This document shows positions 37,104-46,351 of a stretch of DNA of 64,000 nucleotides, one piece after another. This stretch comes from Syntrophales bacterium. Lineage in GTDB: Bacteria > Desulfobacterota > Syntrophia > Syntrophales > UBA8958. The notes under the pieces are model-generated. The model did not search any database. It had not been told where the DNA came from and worked only from the letters and a program-made list of their open reading frames with translations. The translations under genes and the position numbers were made by a program. The first letter of the stretch is position 1, and each line of letters opens with the position of its first letter. The stretch is taken from positions 22,037 to 86,036 of the forward strand of contig JAOACW010000008.1 of assembly GCA_026417625.1 (NCBI GenBank), given 5' to 3'.

Positions 37104-38564
37104 ATGATAATGGATGGGAAGGATTATATTTCTAGTCTGGAGAAAATGGAGACGGTAGTCTATATAGGAGGAGAGCGCGTGCGGGAATACTGGAAGCATC
37201 CTGCTATTCAGCCTGCAGTTAATGCACTCGCTGCAACGTACGATCTTGCAAGCAACTCCACTCTGAATGAGGAGATTCACGAATTGATTGTCACCGAAAG
37301 TCCGTTGACAGGCGACAAAATAAATCGTTTCCTCCACATCATCCAATCACAAGAGGATCTCCTAGCTCGGATGAAACTACAACGAGCTCTGATGAGGTTC
37401 ACCGGGGGATGTTTTGGTGGCAGGTGTGTTGCTGGGGCAGTTATAAACGCCCTTTGGTCCGTAACCTATGAGGTTGACAGAGCAAACGGTGGAAAAACAG
37501 AGTACCATAAGCGGTTTTCCGCATATGTTAAGATGTGCCAGGAGAAGGATCTCGCCGTTTCGGGCAATATAACCGATGCGAAGGGTGATAGATCGAAACC
37601 ACCGCATAAACAGGCAGACAGCGATCTCTTTGTTAGAATTGTGGAGAAGAGAAAGGATGGTATTGTTGTAAATGGCGCTAAACTTCAGCAATCGGGAGCA
37701 CCTATTGCCCATGAGAGGCTTGTGGTTCCCACAACTGCGTTAGGTCCTGATGATGAAGTGTATGCAGTGGCTTTTGCTGTTCCGGGGGATGCAGAGGGGG
37801 TGATCCACGTTAATGACACTGCATGTGTAAATTCTAAGTTTATGTCCATGGAGCCCGAGGATATAGGAAATGTAAAATACGGTATACATCAGAGTGCTCA
37901 CGTTATTTTTGATCACGTTTTTGTACCATGGGAGAGAGTTTTTCTATGCGGTGAGTGGAAAGCTACGAGAGCTCTAGTACATAGGTTCTCTGACTTCCAG
38001 AGGTTTGCGTCCTCTGCTTGTCGCTGTGGTTATATAGACCTCTGTATAGGTGCAGGTCTTGCTATGGCTGATTACAACGGTGTGGCGGATAAAACACACA
38101 TAGTGGATAAGCTTATAGACATGAGCATAGATGCGGAAACCCTCCAAGGATTGGTGGCAGGAGCAGCGGCTTTGGCCTATAAAACTACATCTGGTGTTAT
38201 GGTACCAGAGACGCTCACTGTAAATGCAGCTAAATTGTATATGAACGAGGCAATTTTGAAAACCGCTCAGAGACTTGCCGATATCGGTGGGGGGATCCTA
38301 GTCACAAGGCCCAGCATTAAGGACCTTCAAATCCCGAAAATAGGTGATCTTTTGAAGAAGTACCACCAAGCGAGAAGATGGGAAGATACGGATAAAAGAA
38401 TCAAGATGGCACGCCTTTGTGAAACCCTAGCCGGTCTTGGATCACCCACACCGATCCTATCGGTTATTGCAGCTGGTCCTCCGGCAACACAGAGACTTAA
38501 TTTTCGCCTGTTTACGCCTTTTGAAAGGGATAGAAAAGCAGCAGAACGTTTGGCGGGGATTTAA
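37104..38564 (+). CDS. 4-hydroxybutyryl-CoA dehydratase-like flavoprotein (divergent)
   Basis: From ATG 37104 the 486-residue protein aligns throughout with 4-hydroxybutyryl-CoA dehydratase/vinylacetyl-CoA isomerase (AbfD), an FAD and [4Fe-4S] enzyme of the 4-hydroxyphenylacetate 3-hydroxylase superfamily. Shared blocks are TDAKGDRSKPP, LFVRIVEKRKDGIVVNGAK, VIFDHVFVPWERVFLCGEW and ADYNGVADKTHIVDKLI. Cluster Cys candidates are C103, C108 and C306, but spacing of the first pair is one residue longer than I recall for AbfD. The cluster His is replaced by Gln299 and the active-site Glu of AbfD by Ser. It may dehydrate another hydroxyacyl-CoA. The comparison is from memory. Confidence 0.8.
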   Translation: MIMDGKDYISSLEKMETVVYIGGERVREYWKHPAIQPAVNALAATYDLASNSTLNEEIHELIVTESPLTGDKINRFLHIIQSQEDLLARMKLQRALMRFTGGCFGGRCVAGAVINALWSVTYEVDRANGGKTEYHKRFSAYVKMCQEKDLAVSGNITDAKGDRSKPPHKQADSDLFVRIVEKRKDGIVVNGAKLQQSGAPIAHERLVVPTTALGPDDEVYAVAFAVPGDAEGVIHVNDTACVNSKFMSMEPEDIGNVKYGIHQSAHVIFDHVFVPWERVFLCGEWKATRALVHRFSDFQRFASSACRCGYIDLCIGAGLAMADYNGVADKTHIVDKLIDMSIDAETLQGLVAGAAALAYKTTSGVMVPETLTVNAAKLYMNEAILKTAQRLADIGGGILVTRPSIKDLQIPKIGDLLKKYHQARRWEDTDKRIKMARLCETLAGLGSPTPILSVIAAGPPATQRLNFRLFTPFERDRKAAERLAGI

Positions 38565-38576
38565 TTGATGTTGCAG

Positions 38577-38616
38577 AAGGGGAGAGGCATACGCGAAAAA
38601 CATGACCTCTCCCTTT
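38577..38616 (+). terminator. terminator-like hairpin between convergent genes
   Basis: An 11-bp stem with one G-U pair (AAGGGGAGAGG at 38577-38587, CCTCTCCCTTT at 38606-38616) closes the dehydratase operon. It is followed only by ATTTG. The minus-strand gene ends at 38615, so the site may serve both. Confidence 0.6.
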
Positions 38617-39586
38617 ATTTGTGCGAAAATATAGACTCTTTCGCCGAATAAATGACTCTGTAATCCTTCTGATCCAACAGATCGAAGTTGAGGGATGGTC
38701 CCCTCTCGGTTAGGTTTTCTTCGTTTCCTGTGACAACAATGGTATCTATCTTCTCTATAAGTGTAATGCTCCTTTGTATTGATAGGTCGAAGAGATCCCT
38801 GAGGGCTGCTTTATTTTCTTTACCAGTCACTGGGTTTCGAAATTCGAGTTGGCCTTCAATCCTGGGCATGAATCTATAAAGCTGAGGGCTGTAGAAAAGA
38901 CCGGCGATTTCTCTAATTTTACGGGGTAGAAGAGGGGAGATGGCAAAGAGTATGCGGGCGATTTTTTCTCTTCGGGATAACTGAACCATTGTATGGAAAT
39001 TCCTTAGAGCTTCGATTGTAACGTTTGGCAAAGAGCGAAATGATGAATCCATAGTTGCTGATAATCGGGCGAGCAGGTAAATGAGCGGAAACTCTAATCC
39101 GTTTAGGATTGCTTTTATGTTGAAATTTTCAGGTTGATATGTCCCTTTTAAGAAATACATGTCAATAAGCGTTTCGAGCAATCTATGCCTCTGGATGGCT
39201 TTGCTCCTGACAGAAGGGTCGTTATCTTCGCAGTCTCCGGTCATATAGTATACCATGGGATGGAATACTGCATCGGCATGAATATGAGTTGCCACACCTG
39301 CAATGAAGGAGAGTATCTGATTCTTGTAGGGGCTATCTTTGGCTACTTTTATTAAATGTCTGACGAATTCGTAGGTGTCTTCCCCGTTTACACCGTGTAG
39401 TATATGAGCAAGGTCTTTGTATGGGAGATAGGCTTTTTTTGATCCGAGAAAGAAAAAGACATCCAAAAATACGGCGCCCAATTTTAATGCGTTTGGGTTG
39501 TGAAGAACGGCATCTCCCATTTTTGTTCCCCCGAGGAGATCTGCCGTTTCTAAGCATATTAGCCAGTGAGTTATTTCTTTTGGCAT
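38615..39586 (-). CDS. zinc-dependent phospholipase C-like protein
   Basis: The 323-residue protein matches the zinc-dependent phospholipase C family seen in bacterial genomes as uncharacterised cytoplasmic proteins. The N-terminus is PKEITHWLICLETADLL, and a His/Asp-rich centre has FIAGVATHIHADAVFHPMVYYMTG, with spacing suited to metal binding. There is no signal peptide. The substrate is not known. It is divergent from the MFS gene and convergent with the dehydratase gene. Confidence 0.8.
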   Translation of the reverse strand: MPKEITHWLICLETADLLGGTKMGDAVLHNPNALKLGAVFLDVFFFLGSKKAYLPYKDLAHILHGVNGEDTYEFVRHLIKVAKDSPYKNQILSFIAGVATHIHADAVFHPMVYYMTGDCEDNDPSVRSKAIQRHRLLETLIDMYFLKGTYQPENFNIKAILNGLEFPLIYLLARLSATMDSSFRSLPNVTIEALRNFHTMVQLSRREKIARILFAISPLLPRKIREIAGLFYSPQLYRFMPRIEGQLEFRNPVTGKENKAALRDLFDLSIQRSITLIEKIDTIVVTGNEENLTERGPSLNFDLLDQKDYRVIYSAKESIFSHK

Positions 39587-39687
39587 AGCGACTTAATTAG
39601 GGAATTAACCCGTTACTTATCATTTTTTTGTGGTAATAGCGATGCTTTTTAATTAATTATAATGAAACTTAGTTGTTGAATAACCAG

Positions 39688-40911
39688 ATGGATGAAAAAC
39701 TTAGCAAAAGAACATTAATAAGTTGGTGCTTATATGATTTTGCCAATTCCAGCTATGCTGCTGTAATTTTAGCGGTTGTATTTCAGGTTTATTACATCGA
39801 AAACATAGTGGGAAATGCGAACGGATCAGGAGATCTATGGTGGGGAAGGGCCATTTCAACAAGTATGTTCATCATATCCCTCATTTCTCCTTTTTTGGGA
39901 GGTATAGCTGATTTTGCTGGGTGGCGGAAACAGTTTCTTATCCTTTTTACTCTAATTTGTGCAGGGTCTGTTGTCGGTTTTTCTTTTTTAACGCCTGGGG
40001 CTGTTCTTTTAGGATTCGTTCTTATTGTGCTTGCAAACATAGGTATGGAGGGAGGGGTAGTTTTTTACAACTCTTTTCTTCCTCGAATCGCTTCCACTGA
40101 GTTCCAGGGAAGGATTTCTGGTTGGGGATTTGCCGTAGGTTATGCAGGTTCAATTGTATCTTTGCTTCTCGCTCTGCCACTGGCGAAAGCGGGATACTTC
40201 AATGTCGTCTGGCTAATGGTAGCTGCGTTTTTTGTTTTATTCTCAATACCTTCTTTTCTTTTTTTGCCCCAGGACACAAGGACTCAATTTTCACCCTTGT
40301 ATGCAGGTAGGTTGGGAGTAATTAAAACGTATACTACTCTTTCTGAAATGTGGAAGTCGAGAGATATAAGGAGATTTTTTCTTGCCTATCTTTTGTATGA
40401 GGATGGTGTAAATACCGTAATTGTATTCTCAGCAAGTTTTGCTTCTGCAACGTTTAGTTTCACACACCAAGAGTTGATTGTTCTTTTCTTGCTAATTCAG
40501 GTAACAGCACTGATAGGTGCACTTGCTCTCTCACGACCTACGGATGAGTGGGGACCTAAAAAAGTTGTAATTCTTTCGCTTATTTTGTGGTCTAGTGTTT
40601 CCTCGTTAGCTTACTTTGTTTATGACAAAGCCCATTTCTGGATACTTGCGGTAGTTGCAGGAATGGGGCTTGGGTCCGTTCAGTCAGCCACGCGTGCGCT
40701 TTTTGCTCGATTTGTACCGGAAGGTAAAGAAGCTGAGTACTTTGGCGTTTATTCACTTGTGGGTAAGACATCGGCAATAATAGGACCTCTTTTGTTTGGA
40801 TATTTATCTGCAACATTTGGAAGTCAGCGGCCAGCAATCCTTTCGGTAACTCTATTTTTTCTCTTGGGATTGATAATTTTGTTCCCGCTGAAGACAGTGG
40901 AAAAACGTTAA
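39688..40911 (+). CDS. MFS transporter, UMF1/Atg22-like family
   Basis: The protein has about 407 residues and about 12 membrane helices. It begins with the signature of the UMF1 group, ISWCLYDFANSSYAAVILAVVFQVYY, and contains NIGMEGGVVFYNSFLPRIA and GWGFAVGYAGS. Substrates of this group are largely unknown; some act as amino-acid or nucleobase exporters. ATG 39688 is chosen over TTG 39673. A perfect TATAAT at 39658-39663 lies just upstream without a clear -35, giving a very short leader. Confidence 0.88.
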   Translation: MDEKLSKRTLISWCLYDFANSSYAAVILAVVFQVYYIENIVGNANGSGDLWWGRAISTSMFIISLISPFLGGIADFAGWRKQFLILFTLICAGSVVGFSFLTPGAVLLGFVLIVLANIGMEGGVVFYNSFLPRIASTEFQGRISGWGFAVGYAGSIVSLLLALPLAKAGYFNVVWLMVAAFFVLFSIPSFLFLPQDTRTQFSPLYAGRLGVIKTYTTLSEMWKSRDIRRFFLAYLLYEDGVNTVIVFSASFASATFSFTHQELIVLFLLIQVTALIGALALSRPTDEWGPKKVVILSLILWSSVSSLAYFVYDKAHFWILAVVAGMGLGSVQSATRALFARFVPEGKEAEYFGVYSLVGKTSAIIGPLLFGYLSATFGSQRPAILSVTLFFLLGLIILFPLKTVEKR

Positions 40912-40960
40912 AAGATGAGCAAAGTTGGGATAATTCAACATTAACGGGGAGGTTCTGCTA

Positions 40961-41494
40961 ATGGACAGAGAATTGATATTTAGAAGAAGTATCACCATTG
41001 ACACGTACGAAATAGGAGAAAACGTAATTGCCGTTGAAGGTGAACTTACGGATGAACGTTTTTATCCTTCTTTAGTCTACTCCACAGGCGTTAGAAAGGA
41101 TAAGGGCATAATGCATAATATGTTAGTAAAAATGAACATTTTATTGCCCAATCTGAAAATTTTATCGGTGAGTGCTGAGATGCCCGCGACACCCTTGGAG
41201 GGATGTTCGGAGATAAAGGATTCGATTAAAAAAATGGAGAATATGGAGATTAAATCAGGATTTACGTCTTGGGTAAGAGAGAATTTTGGAAGAGAAAAGG
41301 GATGCCTCCACCTATCAAATTTGATTCTTGCAATGGCCTCTGCAGCGGTTCAGGGTATGTGGTCCTATTACGCGCGAATAAGAGAGGGGGGTGAAGTTAA
41401 AAGACCTGTGGGAGTTAGAACCCTTGCGGTGGATAGCTGCTGGATGTGGCGCAAAGACGGTCCTCTTGCGAAGAGGTTTCTGGAAAAGGTGTAG
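40961..41494 (+). CDS. DUF2889 family protein
   Basis: The 177-residue protein resembles DUF2889. Evidence is the C-terminal GCLHLSNLILAMASAAVQGMW motif and an N-terminal beta-rich half (IAVEGELTDER). The function is unknown; members occur in catabolic operons. It has a GGGGAGG site 8 nt before ATG 40961. It is followed closely by cmk (10 bp), so the two may be cotranscribed. Confidence 0.75.
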   Translation: MDRELIFRRSITIDTYEIGENVIAVEGELTDERFYPSLVYSTGVRKDKGIMHNMLVKMNILLPNLKILSVSAEMPATPLEGCSEIKDSIKKMENMEIKSGFTSWVRENFGREKGCLHLSNLILAMASAAVQGMWSYYARIREGGEVKRPVGVRTLAVDSCWMWRKDGPLAKRFLEKV

Positions 41495-41504
41495 AGAATA
41501 ATCT

Positions 41505-42191
41505 ATGGGAAGGAAGAAAATAGTAATAACCATTGACGGACCGGCGGGAGTAGGGAAGAGCACAGTCGGCAGAATCGTTGCAAAAAATTTGTCTTATATC
41601 TACTTGGAAACAGGGGCAATCTATAGGGCTTTGGCTCTTAAGGTTCTTGAATCAGGCATTCCATGGAACGATGAGTGTTTGTTGAAAAAAATGGTGGAAG
41701 GCACAGATATAAGTGTGAAAGTAGTTAACAATGAGAGCAGGGTTTTTCTGGATGGGCGAGATGTCACAGATGTTTTGAGAACTGAAGAAATCGCTCGTTT
41801 AGCCTCAGATGTATCCACTCTTTCAGTAGTCCGGAGATTTTTACTGGGCATACAGCGTAACGTTTCTTCTTCGGGGGGCGTAGTTGCAGAAGGTCGGGAT
41901 ATGGGAACGGTCGTTTTCCCAGATGCGGAGCTGAAAATTTATCTCGATGCAGATTTCAAAGAGCGGGTTAAGCGCCGCTACCTTGAACTTTTGGGGCGCG
42001 GTCAGGATGTTGATTATGTGAAGTTGCACGATGAAATGGGGAGGAGAGACCGCCAAGACAGGGAAAGGGTTCTTGCACCCCTTTTGCCCCACCCGGATGC
42101 ACATATAATAGATACTACCCGCATGAGCGTTGATGAGGTGGTGTCTGTTATTATGAATTTGGTAAATGGCTATTTTGCAAAAGGGGAGTGA
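41505..42191 (+). CDS. cmk: cytidylate kinase
   Basis: Cmk phosphorylates CMP and dCMP. The 228-residue protein has the P-loop GPAGVGKST, the YLETGAIYRALALK substrate motif, the GRDMGTVVFPDAELKIYLDA motif and the LID RRDRQDRERV. The gene lies in the frequent order cmk-rpsA. ATG 41505 is close behind the DUF2889 stop. Confidence 0.95.
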   Translation: MGRKKIVITIDGPAGVGKSTVGRIVAKNLSYIYLETGAIYRALALKVLESGIPWNDECLLKKMVEGTDISVKVVNNESRVFLDGRDVTDVLRTEEIARLASDVSTLSVVRRFLLGIQRNVSSSGGVVAEGRDMGTVVFPDAELKIYLDADFKERVKRRYLELLGRGQDVDYVKLHDEMGRRDRQDRERVLAPLLPHPDAHIIDTTRMSVDEVVSVIMNLVNGYFAKGE

Positions 42192-42307
42192 AATTGTTAT
42201 AGTTGATAGAAAAATCAGGTTAATGTGACGTCAATATGCTTGATATTTTGTAGACCCTATGATAGCAGTCCAAAATGAGTTAATAATGACCAGGGGGTAA
42301 GGGTTTG

Positions 42308-44086
42308 ATGGTAAGTGGTGGACCTAATAAAAACAGTTTAACACAGCATGAGGAAAACATAGAAGGGAGGGAAGATATAAAGGACAGTTCAAAAGGCGAG
42401 TCTCAAATTTCAAATAGTGAGACGAGGGGATTTAAAGAGTTGTATGAAAAGTCTTTACAGAGCGTTCATATGGGAGAAATTGTGGTTGGTCGGGTTGTGC
42501 AAATCACACCAGATGTAGTCATGGTCGATGTGGGATGGAAGACAGAGGGTTATATCCCGATTCGTGAGGTTAAAGATGGTAAAGGCAATATAACTGTTTC
42601 TGAAGGAGATCAGATTGAAGTTCTTGTGGACCGTAGGGACAGTGAAGGTAATCTTGTTCTATCCAGGGAAAAGGTTGTTCGTTTAAGAATTTGGGATGAA
42701 GTCAAAAAAGCATACGAGGAGAAGTTAGAGATCAGAGGGAGGATCACTGGTAAGATAAAGGGGGGGTTTTCAGTAGATATAGGTGTTCCAGCATTTTTAC
42801 CAGGATCCCAGCTTGATATCAGGCCTGTGAAAGATCTTGACCGATATATAGGTCAAACCCTTACCTTTCATGTTCTTAAATACGACCGTAAAAGGAAAAA
42901 TGTGGTTCTTTCAAGGAAAGAAGTTTTGGAAAAAGAAATTGAGAAAAAGAGGAAAGCCACTCTGGAGAGTTTAGAAGTGGGTAAGATTGTGGAAGGTGTG
43001 GTGAAAAATGTGACCGACTATGGTGTATTTATTGATCTGGGGGGTGTAGATGGTCTTTTACATGTGACCGACATTTCATGGGGCCGAGTGAATAGGCCGG
43101 CGGATGTTTTCAATAAAGGGGATAAGGTGGTTGTGAAGGTGCTTTCGCTTGATAGGGAAAAGGAACGTGTTTCCCTTGGACTGAAACAACTCACTGAGGA
43201 TCCGTGGAGCAATGTGCAGGAAAAGTATCCTGTGGGTAGTGTAGTGGATGGTAAAGTTGTGAACATAATGGATTACGGAGCATTTGTAGAACTGGAACCT
43301 GGGGTTGAAGGTCTGGTACACATTTCAGAAATGTTTTGGAGCAAAGACATACGCCATCCTTCCAAGATATTGAAGATTGGTGAAAATGTAAAAGTGAAGG
43401 TTCTTGAAGTGAACAGAGAAGGAAAACGTATTTCTCTGGGGTTAAAACAAACGATGCCGAATCCGTGGGCAATTTTGAAGGAGAAGTATCCAGAAGGCTC
43501 TATAATAAAAGGGGTGGTCAGGAATGTTACGAACTTTGGTGTATTTGTAGGTGTTGAAGAAGGTATCGATGGTCTGATTCACATATCTGATATCTCCTGG
43601 AAACCTAAAATAAAACATCCCGGGGAAATGTTCAAAAAAGGTCAAGTTGTGGAAGCAATGGTTCTTGGAGTTGATGTTGAGAACGAGAAATTTTCCTTGG
43701 GAATTAAACAGATGCAGAAGAATCCTTGGGAAGAATTTGCTGAGAAGTATCCCCCTGGCTCGGTGATCTCGGGGAAAATTACAAGCATAACTGATTTTGG
43801 CGTGTTCGTCGAAATTGAAGAGGGGATAGAAGGGTTGATTCATATCTCTGAACTTAGTCCACGACGTGTCAAATCAGCCGCTGATATATATTCTGTGGGC
43901 GATACCGTAGCAGCAGTTGTGAAATCCATAGATCTTCAAAACAGGAAGATTCGTTTGAGCATAAAGGATTATGAGCTAACAGTAGAGGGGTCGCTTGTAA
44001 AGCAGTACCTGAACAACAAAGAACACGTCGGGCAAAACCTGGGGAAGGTTTTATCAGAGGTAAAGATAGTAGATACCAAGCGTTAA
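42308..44086 (+). CDS. rpsA: 30S ribosomal protein S1
   Basis: S1 binds mRNA on the small ribosomal subunit. From ATG 42308 the protein has 592 residues and six S1 domains, the last four well conserved with the GVFI/GAFVEL, GLLHVTDISWGR / GLVHISEMFWSK and LGLKQ repeat patterns. The first 45 residues are a hydrophilic tail with many Asn, Glu and Ser. An in-frame TTG at 42305 precedes the ATG. It follows cmk and precedes sppA by one base. Confidence 0.96.
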   Translation: MVSGGPNKNSLTQHEENIEGREDIKDSSKGESQISNSETRGFKELYEKSLQSVHMGEIVVGRVVQITPDVVMVDVGWKTEGYIPIREVKDGKGNITVSEGDQIEVLVDRRDSEGNLVLSREKVVRLRIWDEVKKAYEEKLEIRGRITGKIKGGFSVDIGVPAFLPGSQLDIRPVKDLDRYIGQTLTFHVLKYDRKRKNVVLSRKEVLEKEIEKKRKATLESLEVGKIVEGVVKNVTDYGVFIDLGGVDGLLHVTDISWGRVNRPADVFNKGDKVVVKVLSLDREKERVSLGLKQLTEDPWSNVQEKYPVGSVVDGKVVNIMDYGAFVELEPGVEGLVHISEMFWSKDIRHPSKILKIGENVKVKVLEVNREGKRISLGLKQTMPNPWAILKEKYPEGSIIKGVVRNVTNFGVFVGVEEGIDGLIHISDISWKPKIKHPGEMFKKGQVVEAMVLGVDVENEKFSLGIKQMQKNPWEEFAEKYPPGSVISGKITSITDFGVFVEIEEGIEGLIHISELSPRRVKSAADIYSVGDTVAAVVKSIDLQNRKIRLSIKDYELTVEGSLVKQYLNNKEHVGQNLGKVLSEVKIVDTKR

Positions 44087-44087
44087 T

Positions 44088-44993
44088 ATGAAAGCATTAA
44101 GAAGACATCCTTTTCTGTTCGGAGTTTTGCTAATGATTACTGTTATCGTGTTTTTTTCTGCTCTGATATTCTTAATAACCTTTTTTTCAAGAAAGAGTGT
44201 CGATCTTTATGGAAGCGAGAAAGTGGGCATTATAACGGTGGAGGGCATTCTTTTTGATGCGAAAGATGCGATACGTCAGATAAAGGAATTTGAGGAGGAG
44301 GATAAGATTAAGGCGATTGTTATTCGAGTGGAGTCACCTGGTGGTAGCGTAGTAGCCTCTGAGGAGATCTACAGTGCTATCAAATCATTGCGGGAAAAGA
44401 AAAAAGTGGTCGCATCTTTAGGTGGTATAGCTGCTTCGGGTGGTTATCTTGTGGCGTGCGCCGCTGACAAAATTGTGGCGAATCCGGGGACAATAACGGG
44501 TAGTATCTCAGCGCTCATGCATTTTGCGAATGTAGAGTCATTGATGCAAAAAATTGGATTACGTTCGATTGTAATCAAGAGTGGTAAATTCAAGGATATA
44601 GGCTCTCCTGTACGAGAAATGACCACTGAAGAGCGGGCATTATTGCAGGGACTTGTAGATGATATTTACGAGCATCTCCTAGAAGTGATTTCTAAGGAGA
44701 GGAAGATAAAAAAGGAAGAGTTGCGAAAAATAGCTGATGGTAGGGTTTTTACGGGAAGACAGGCTAAAACCTTAGGGTTGGTAGATGAACTTGGTGACCA
44801 GAGTTTTGCGGTTAAGCTTGCAGCCTCTATGGCAGGATTGAAAGGAGAGCCCCAAGTTGTGTATCCCTCAAAGCGAAAAGCTTCTTTTAAAGAACTACTT
44901 ATAGATAGCTTGCTCTCGCCGATTTTGCAACAATTGCATAAACAGGAATCGAGTTTCAGTGGAGTATACTACCTTTATGTTTCACCTTATTGA
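44088..44993 (+). CDS. sppA: signal peptide peptidase SppA (short form)
   Basis: SppA degrades cleaved signal peptides in the membrane. The 301-residue protein has one N-terminal membrane helix (about 11-33) and a single protease domain, so it is the 36-kDa type. The VESPGGSVVASEEIY motif, catalytic Ser117 (IAASGGY) and catalytic Lys169 (KFKD) are present. It starts 2 nt after the rpsA stop, a common arrangement. Confidence 0.94.
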   Translation: MKALRRHPFLFGVLLMITVIVFFSALIFLITFFSRKSVDLYGSEKVGIITVEGILFDAKDAIRQIKEFEEEDKIKAIVIRVESPGGSVVASEEIYSAIKSLREKKKVVASLGGIAASGGYLVACAADKIVANPGTITGSISALMHFANVESLMQKIGLRSIVIKSGKFKDIGSPVREMTTEERALLQGLVDDIYEHLLEVISKERKIKKEELRKIADGRVFTGRQAKTLGLVDELGDQSFAVKLAASMAGLKGEPQVVYPSKRKASFKELLIDSLLSPILQQLHKQESSFSGVYYLYVSPY

Positions 44994-45011
44994 TATAATA
45001 ATTGTTTAGGT

Positions 45012-45848
45012 ATGAGCTACAACAGTATTCTACTTGAAATAAAAAAAGGATATGCCATTGTAACCCTCAATCGCCCTCAAGAAATGAATGCCCTAAACTG
45101 GGAAATGAGGAGAGAGCTCGACCATGTATTCGACAGATTAGCGGAAGCGAAGGATGTGAGATCGATAATTATAACTGGGGGGGACTATGTGTTTTCGGCT
45201 GGGATGGATTTGAAAGAGATGTCAACCTTACCTGATGAAGAGATCCCGGCTTTTTTCGCCTCTATAGTTCGTTATCTTGACAAGATCTATAATTGCCCAA
45301 AACCAGTAATCGCTGCTGTAGGAGGTATAGCTCTAGGAGGGGGGTTTAATATCGCGACTGTCTGTGATTTCATCGTGGCGTCTGAGAGTGCAATTTTCGG
45401 TCATCCCGAGCTCAAGTTAGGGCTGAACCCACTTTTCAGCCCCTTAAGAAATAGAGTCGGTTTGACAAAGGCAAAAGAGCTGATCATGCTTGGGGAACCT
45501 ATAGGGGCTATGGAGGCTTTACGTATTGGGCTTGTTAATGTAGTTGCACCGCCTGAGAGGTTTATGCAGGAAGCCATAAATATGGCGGAACAACTGGCAC
45601 AATATTCCCCCTCTGTTATAGAGGCAGTTAAGAAAATTGCTAACGTGACATCCTTTATGGATGATAGGAAAGCTCTAGAACTGGAATTTGATGTGATGGT
45701 CCATCTCTACTCAAGCACTGAAAGAAAGATACTTATGAGTGAATTTATGACCCGGGAATATCTCGAACGGATGCGAAAAAAAATGGGGTTTAAGAAACCC
45801 CATCAGACGTCCCAGTCACTATCGGAAGATACAAAGTCCTTCAGTTGA
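45012..45848 (+). CDS. enoyl-CoA hydratase/isomerase family protein
   Basis: This 278-residue crotonase-fold protein has the oxyanion-hole motifs AGMDLKEMS and [24 protein letters not shown]. The position of the catalytic Glu of hydratases is in [21 protein letters not shown], where Glu is kept in the first half only, so the reaction could be hydration, isomerisation or hydrolysis. It lies 18 bp after sppA on the same strand. Its last 46 bp overlap the end of the opposite-strand small sigma-like gene. Confidence 0.88.
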   Translation: MSYNSILLEIKKGYAIVTLNRPQEMNALNWEMRRELDHVFDRLAEAKDVRSIIITGGDYVFSAGMDLKEMSTLPDEEIPAFFASIVRYLDKIYNCPKPVIAAVGGIALGGGFNIATVCDFIVASESAIFGHPELKLGLNPLFSPLRNRVGLTKAKELIMLGEPIGAMEALRIGLVNVVAPPERFMQEAINMAEQLAQYSPSVIEAVKKIANVTSFMDDRKALELEFDVMVHLYSSTERKILMSEFMTREYLERMRKKMGFKKPHQTSQSLSEDTKSFS

Positions 45849-46111
45849 TCTCTTCTCTTTTTGTGTTGCAGTTTTTTTATAGCCTTGGCTTCAATCTGCC
45901 TTATACGTTCTCGCGTCACACCCATCATTTCCCCTACTTCTTCGAGGGTAAAAGGTCCGAAATGACAGGCGACCCAAGTACAATTATAGTACTTTTCGTT
46001 CTTTATGAACCACTCGCAGGTGTTTTCTGGACATACTTCAGTTATTAATGATCCCTTCTTTTTACAACGGTATTTTCCACTCACTTTTTCGGTCACTGAT
46101 TTTGACCTCAT
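45803..46111 (-). CDS. small Cys-rich sigma-70 region 4-like protein
   Basis: The 102-residue protein has a C-terminal helix-turn-helix of the sigma-70 region 4 type ([28 protein letters not shown]), without sigma regions 1-3, so it is not a full sigma factor. The first half has Cys at 16, 27, 32, 44 and 49 (CPENTC and CTWVACH), possibly binding zinc or an Fe-S cluster. Function is unknown; it may be a regulator using the region 4 fold. A good promoter lies upstream. The gene overlaps the enoyl-CoA hydratase tail to tail. Confidence 0.82.
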   Translation of the reverse strand: MRSKSVTEKVSGKYRCKKKGSLITEVCPENTCEWFIKNEKYYNCTWVACHFGPFTLEEVGEMMGVTRERIRQIEAKAIKKLQHKKRRDQLKDFVSSDSDWDV

Positions 46112-46131
46112 TTTTAGAAATTGGCTGCCAT

Positions 46132-46160
46132 AAAATATTAACCATGTCCTTTTTTGTCAA
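46132..46160 (-). promoter_or_regulatory. sigma-70 promoter for the small sigma-like gene
   Basis: On the minus strand TTGACA (46160-46155) and TATTTT (46137-46132) are separated by 17 nt. It lies 21 bp before the ATG, giving a leader of about 14 nt. This is the best sigma-70-type promoter in the window. Confidence 0.65.
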
Positions 46161-46351
46161 CCCCAGTATGGGATCGATTGAATAGCATCACCTGTCAGAA
46201 TTGGTTTATTTGGCAAAGTGATCTTCAGTTTGTGGTAATGAAGCTTCATTGAACGTACGGTTGGGAAATCAAAAGCGGATATCTTATACAGAAAACTCAA
46301 AGGAAACTTGATCTCTTCGGGTTATACAACGGTGTAAATTTTGATGATCTT

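Noticed and set aside
42192..42307. Possible rpsA promoter or leader structure
   Set aside because: TTGATA boxes are present but no -10 at acceptable spacing, and no stable hairpin was found.
43018..43843. Several antisense frames within rpsA
   Set aside because: They mirror the repeated S1 domains and have no ribosome-binding sites.
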